From positions 1 through 8,479 of the forward strand of contig JAOUIM010000141.1 in the NCBI GenBank assembly GCA_029884035.1: a stretch of DNA of 8,479 nt, given 5' to 3'. Below the pieces are notes generated by a model. That model ran no database searches and was not told where the DNA came from. It saw only the letters and a list, made by a program, of their open reading frames with translations. Source of the DNA: Aquincola sp. GTDB taxonomy: Bacteria; Pseudomonadota; Gammaproteobacteria; Burkholderiales; Burkholderiaceae_C. A program made the translations under genes and the position numbers. This document shows, piece by piece, positions 6,508 through 8,479 of the stretch; position 1 is the stretch's first letter; each line of letters opens with the position of its first letter.

Positions 6508-7607
6508 GCGCAGACGCTGGCACAACACGCCGCCCCGCGTGGTGGCGACTGCCGCTGCTGGTGTTCGGTTTCGTCGCGCTGTTCGCCGGCGTGGGTGCGG
6601 GCCTGGCCCGGTTGGCCTGGCCGGTGCCCGACGTCGTGGCGGGCGTGGCAGCATTGCACGGGCCTTTGATGGTGTGCGGCTTCTTCGGCGTGGTGATTTC
6701 GCTCGAGCGTGCGGTCGCCATCGCACGGCCGTGGGCCTACGCCGCACCCTTGTGTGCAGGCCTGGGCACGGCGGCACTGCTGCACGGTGCCGGTGGCGCC
6801 ACGGCCTGGCTCTACCTCGCCTCCAGCGTGCTGCTGCTGGCGGCGTCGCTGCGGGTTCTCGCACGCCAGCGCGAGGGCTTCACGCTGGTGATCGTGCTGG
6901 GTGCCGCGTGCTGGTGCGTCGGCACCGCGATGTGGGCGCTGGGTGCGCCGGTGCACCGCATCGCCGGCTGGTGGATCGGCTTCCTGGTGCTCACTATCGC
7001 TGGCGAGCGGCTCGAGCTCTCGCGCTACCTGCCGCCTTCGCCCGTGGCACGGCGCGTCTTCGCTGCCATCGTCGTGCTGCTGCTCGCCGCACTGGTGATG
7101 TGGCCCTTGCCTTGGGCGCCGAACCTCGTCGGCGTGGCGCTGCTCGCCCTGGCCGCATGGCTGCTGCGGCAGGACATCGCGCGGCGCACCGTCAGGCAGC
7201 AGGGCCTTACGCGCTTCATCGCGGTGTGCCTGCTGTCGGGCTACTTCTGGCTCGCAGTCGGCGGCGCGGTGATCGCGGTGGCCGGGCTCACGCCGGGCCA
7301 CGGCGCGTACGACGCCGCGCTGCACGCGCTGCTGCTGGGCTTCGTGTTCTCGATGGTGTTCGGGCACGCGCCGATCATCTTTCCGGCGGTGCTGCGGGTG
7401 GCGGTGCCCTACCGGCCTTGGTTCTATCTGCCGCTCGTGCTGCTGCACGCGTCGTTGGCGCTGCGACTCGCCGGCGATGCGGCCGGCGACGTCGCAGCCA
7501 GACGCTGGGGCGCAATGGGCTCGACGCTGGCGCTGTTGACATTCATCGCCGGCATCCTGTCGTCGGTGCTGCTCGCCGGCCGCCGAGAGTCCGCGCTGCG
7601 ATCGTAG
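6504..7607 (+). CDS. NnrS-like polytopic membrane protein
   Basis: This 367-aa integral inner-membrane protein has about 11-12 hydrophobic stretches: roughly 17-35, 45-65, 78-95, 99-117, 128-146, 152-168, 185-201, 207-221, 236-261, 270-288, 305-322 and 337-358. Histidines lie near helix ends (H52 in LHGPLMVCGFFG, H94, H151, H266, H274, H288 in FGHAPIIFP, H315). The LHALLLGFVFSMVFGHAPIIFP region and overall layout recall NnrS, a heme- and copper-containing membrane protein tied to nitric-oxide tolerance in denitrifiers, but similarity is judged by eye. GTG at 6504 is chosen because it overlaps the preceding stop (GTGA) and gives a short polar N terminus before helix 1. An in-frame ATG at 6447 would overlap the upstream gene by 61 bases. 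It is shorter than the other membrane protein at 3233-4585 and not an obvious duplicate of it. It closes the co-oriented run. Confidence 0.72.
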   Translation: MSADAGTTRRPAWWRLPLLVFGFVALFAGVGAGLARLAWPVPDVVAGVAALHGPLMVCGFFGVVISLERAVAIARPWAYAAPLCAGLGTAALLHGAGGATAWLYLASSVLLLAASLRVLARQREGFTLVIVLGAACWCVGTAMWALGAPVHRIAGWWIGFLVLTIAGERLELSRYLPPSPVARRVFAAIVVLLLAALVMWPLPWAPNLVGVALLALAAWLLRQDIARRTVRQQGLTRFIAVCLLSGYFWLAVGGAVIAVAGLTPGHGAYDAALHALLLGFVFSMVFGHAPIIFPAVLRVAVPYRPWFYLPLVLLHASLALRLAGDAAGDVAARRWGAMGSTLALLTFIAGILSSVLLAGRRESALRS

Positions 7608-7655
7608 GTTTGGCGGTCACACCACACGCGCGAAGCGCGGGTACGCCAGACTACG
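7603..7655. repeat. Nested palindromic stem-loop after the NnrS-like gene
   Basis: Three sets of inverted arms are nested around one centre: CGTAG (7603-7607) with CTACG (7651-7655), TGGCG (7611-7615) with CGCCA (7644-7648), and CGCGC (7627-7631) with GCGCG (7635-7639) around a GAA loop. All 15 base pairs are perfect and the bulges are short except for 11 bases inside the second arm. The outer arm overlaps the stop codon of the gene before it. No T-run follows, so it is not a classic intrinsic terminator. It could be a REP-like extragenic palindrome, an RNA-stability element or a Rho-linked pause. Confidence 0.45.
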
Positions 7656-7695
7656 GCTTGCAAACCTTCGACGCTGTCAACGTCTCGCCACCACC

Positions 7696-8094
7696 ATGTT
7701 CGGCCCCGTCACCATCCCCTATGGCAGCAAGCTGCTGTTCAACACGATCAAGCTCAAGCCGGGCGTCACCGCCGACGACGTCGAGGAGTCGCTGGCCGAG
7801 ATGTGCAACGTCGTCAAGGAAACCTACGGCGGCGAGCGCGGCGGCTTCATCGCCGGGCAGGTCTTTCGCTGCGCCGGCTTCCTCTCGGCCGAAGGCTCGC
7901 TGGGCGCCAGCGCGGCTGACAGCGGCGCCGACCACGATCTGGTCATCGCCACCTACTGGCGCTCCTTCGACCAGCACGAGCGTTCACATGCCGACGCCGT
8001 GTTCAGGGAGAAATTCGGCAAGCTGGCGCAGCACTGCAGCGCCACGCACGAACTCGGCTACGAGATGCTGTGGCAGGGTGCTTACGAGGGCTGA
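7696..8094 (+). CDS. Uncharacterised 132-aa protein, possibly dimeric alpha/beta-barrel fold
   Basis: I do not recognise this family with certainty. The protein is soluble, with no signal peptide or membrane segment. It starts with a beta-strand-like KLLFNTIKLKPGV (residues 12-24), followed by an amphipathic helix (about 25-43). It then has a strand-like GGFIAGQVFRCAGF (49-62), a polar loop rich in A, S, G and D (66-79), and DLVIATYWRSFDQHERSH (81-98). The strand, helix, strand order and the W-x-S-x-x-x-x-x-H pattern recall ferredoxin-like dimeric barrels (antibiotic-biosynthesis-monooxygenase or heme-oxygenase-like), but this is only a fold guess. Cysteines are C37, C59 and C114, not arranged as a metal site. 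Codon use is strongly G/C at third positions like its neighbours, so it is very likely a real gene. No clear Shine-Dalgarno precedes ATG 7696. It converges with the ferredoxin gene. It may be an accessory protein of the adjacent aromatic locus (inference only). Confidence 0.75.
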   Translation: MFGPVTIPYGSKLLFNTIKLKPGVTADDVEESLAEMCNVVKETYGGERGGFIAGQVFRCAGFLSAEGSLGASAADSGADHDLVIATYWRSFDQHERSHADAVFREKFGKLAQHCSATHELGYEMLWQGAYEG

Positions 8095-8100
8095 TGCCGA

Positions 8101-8151
8101 GGCGTCAGCTCTTGATACCCCCGCACCACGCAAGCCAGGCGCGCTGACACC
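8101..8151. terminator. Possible bidirectional terminator hairpin between convergent genes
   Basis: GTCAGC (8104-8109) pairs with GCTGAC (8143-8148). GG/CC outside (8101-8102 with 8150-8151) extend the stem across one mismatch, and an inner CTTG (8111-8114) pairs with CAAG (8131-8134). It sits in the 60-bp gap between two converging genes, where a terminator is expected. There is no T-run on either side, so support is weak. Confidence 0.3.
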
Positions 8152-8154
8152 CGA

Positions 8155-8387
8155 TCAGGGCACGCCTTCGTTCTTCGCCTGCAGTTCCTCCGGCGTCTCG
8201 ATGAAGTCCGGGTGCTGAACGATGCAATCCGCCCGGCAGGCGCGCCTGCACTGCGGCTCGTCCTCGTCGCCGACGCACTCGGTGCAGCGCAGTGGGTCGA
8301 TCACGTAGATCGCTTGGCCCACCGAGATCGCGCGCTCGAGCACACCGGCTTTCAGGCGGTGCCGCCTTCGTCGATCAGCAGGGCCAT
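8155..8387 (-). pseudogene. Broken 2[4Fe-4S] ferredoxin (YfhL/BcrX type), N-terminal cluster motif lost
   Basis: The open frame at 8343-8155 (GTG start, 62 codons) encodes the C-terminal two thirds of a YfhL-type ferredoxin. It has AIYVIDPLRCTECVGDEDEPQC with C20, C23, C32, C36 and C40, and the usual acidic C-terminal extension (TPEELQAK). Intact members begin MALxI and carry a first CxxCxxCxxxC motif. That beginning is present in another frame: ATG at 8387 reads MALLIDEGGTA and then hits TGA at 8354-8352. After the stop the same frame reads KPVC, and one base shift joins it to LERAIS. The segment is about 10 bases shorter than expected and a GGC stands where the first Cys codon would be. Either the gene is decayed, the short GTG form is made with one cluster at most, or the sequence has errors. 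Intact relatives donate electrons to benzoyl-CoA reductase or HCR. The CP motif after C36 is also changed to CR. Confidence 0.7.
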
Positions 8388-8416
8388 GGCCTTGGCTCGC
8401 CTTTGTTGGTGGTCGT

Positions 8417-8479
8417 TCAGGCCGCAGCGGCCTGCTCGAGCTCGGCCAGCCGCGCGTGGCGGAAGGCTCCCCACAGTGC
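8417..8479 (-). CDS. C-terminal tail of a minus-strand gene, possibly a BcrD/BadG-type benzoyl-CoA reductase subunit
   Basis: Reading the minus strand from the window edge, one frame gives ALWGAFRHARLAELEQAAAA followed by TGA at 8419-8417. That is 20 codons with typical G/C third positions. The stop lies 29 bases before the ferredoxin ATG at 8387, so the two look like one operon, with the ferredoxin downstream. BcrA/BcrD/BadF/BadG ATPase-type subunits commonly end in a GAxGAAL(W/F)-like helix, and in Thauera the ferredoxin gene follows bcrD. Both facts fit, but 20 residues are too few to identify a protein. The rest lies beyond the window. Confidence 0.42.
   Translation of the reverse strand, partial: ALWGAFRHARLAELEQAAAA

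Noticed and set aside
7696..8094. Minus-strand open frame (7977-7651) as the real gene instead of the + strand 132-aa protein
   Set aside because: The + frame has balanced composition and plausible strand/helix patterning. The minus frame is a D/A/G/V-rich shadow that runs into the intergenic palindrome.

Overview
This is a very GC-rich, densely coding window with most genes on the + strand. It suggests a facultatively anaerobic, probably denitrifying betaproteobacterium (Rhodocyclales or Burkholderiales type, inferred from gene content and base composition) that degrades aromatic compounds anaerobically through CoA thioesters. The taxon cannot be fixed from the window alone.

Left part (1-2970): the end of hcrA, then hcrB, then an aryl-CoA ligase. 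hcrA and hcrB encode the molybdenum and FAD/[4Fe-4S] subunits of 4-hydroxybenzoyl-CoA reductase. HcrB carries the four-cysteine insert that is diagnostic for this enzyme. The ligase would make 4-hydroxybenzoyl-CoA (or a related aryl-CoA) and the reductase would remove the para hydroxyl to give benzoyl-CoA. The small [2Fe-2S] subunit (hcrC) is not in the window and may lie upstream.

Middle part (2967-7607): DUF2249 protein, 12-helix histidine-rich membrane protein, hemerythrin-like protein, tandem-GNAT protein, DUF59/MIP18-type Fe-S assembly factor, and a second NnrS-like membrane protein. Gene types of this kind recur near nitric-oxide and denitrification genes. Start and stop codons overlap (ATGA or GTGA) at most junctions, including ligase to DUF2249, so the aromatic genes and this redox/NO-type group are coupled in translation. 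The only real gaps are 71 bp before the hemerythrin gene and 31 bp after it.

Right part (7608-8479): a nested palindromic element, an uncharacterised 132-aa protein on +, then a convergent minus-strand unit. That unit holds a YfhL/BcrX-type ferredoxin whose N-terminal cluster motif is destroyed (stop codon plus frameshift), and the last 20 codons of an upstream gene. The tail resembles the end of a BcrD/BadG-type benzoyl-CoA reductase subunit, so a benzoyl-CoA reductase operon may lie just outside the right edge. If so, the window joins two consecutive stages of anaerobic 4-hydroxybenzoate breakdown, with a putative NO/redox protection module between them.

No tRNA, rRNA, CRISPR array, transposase or integrase was seen, and no gene-free stretch exceeds 300 bases.
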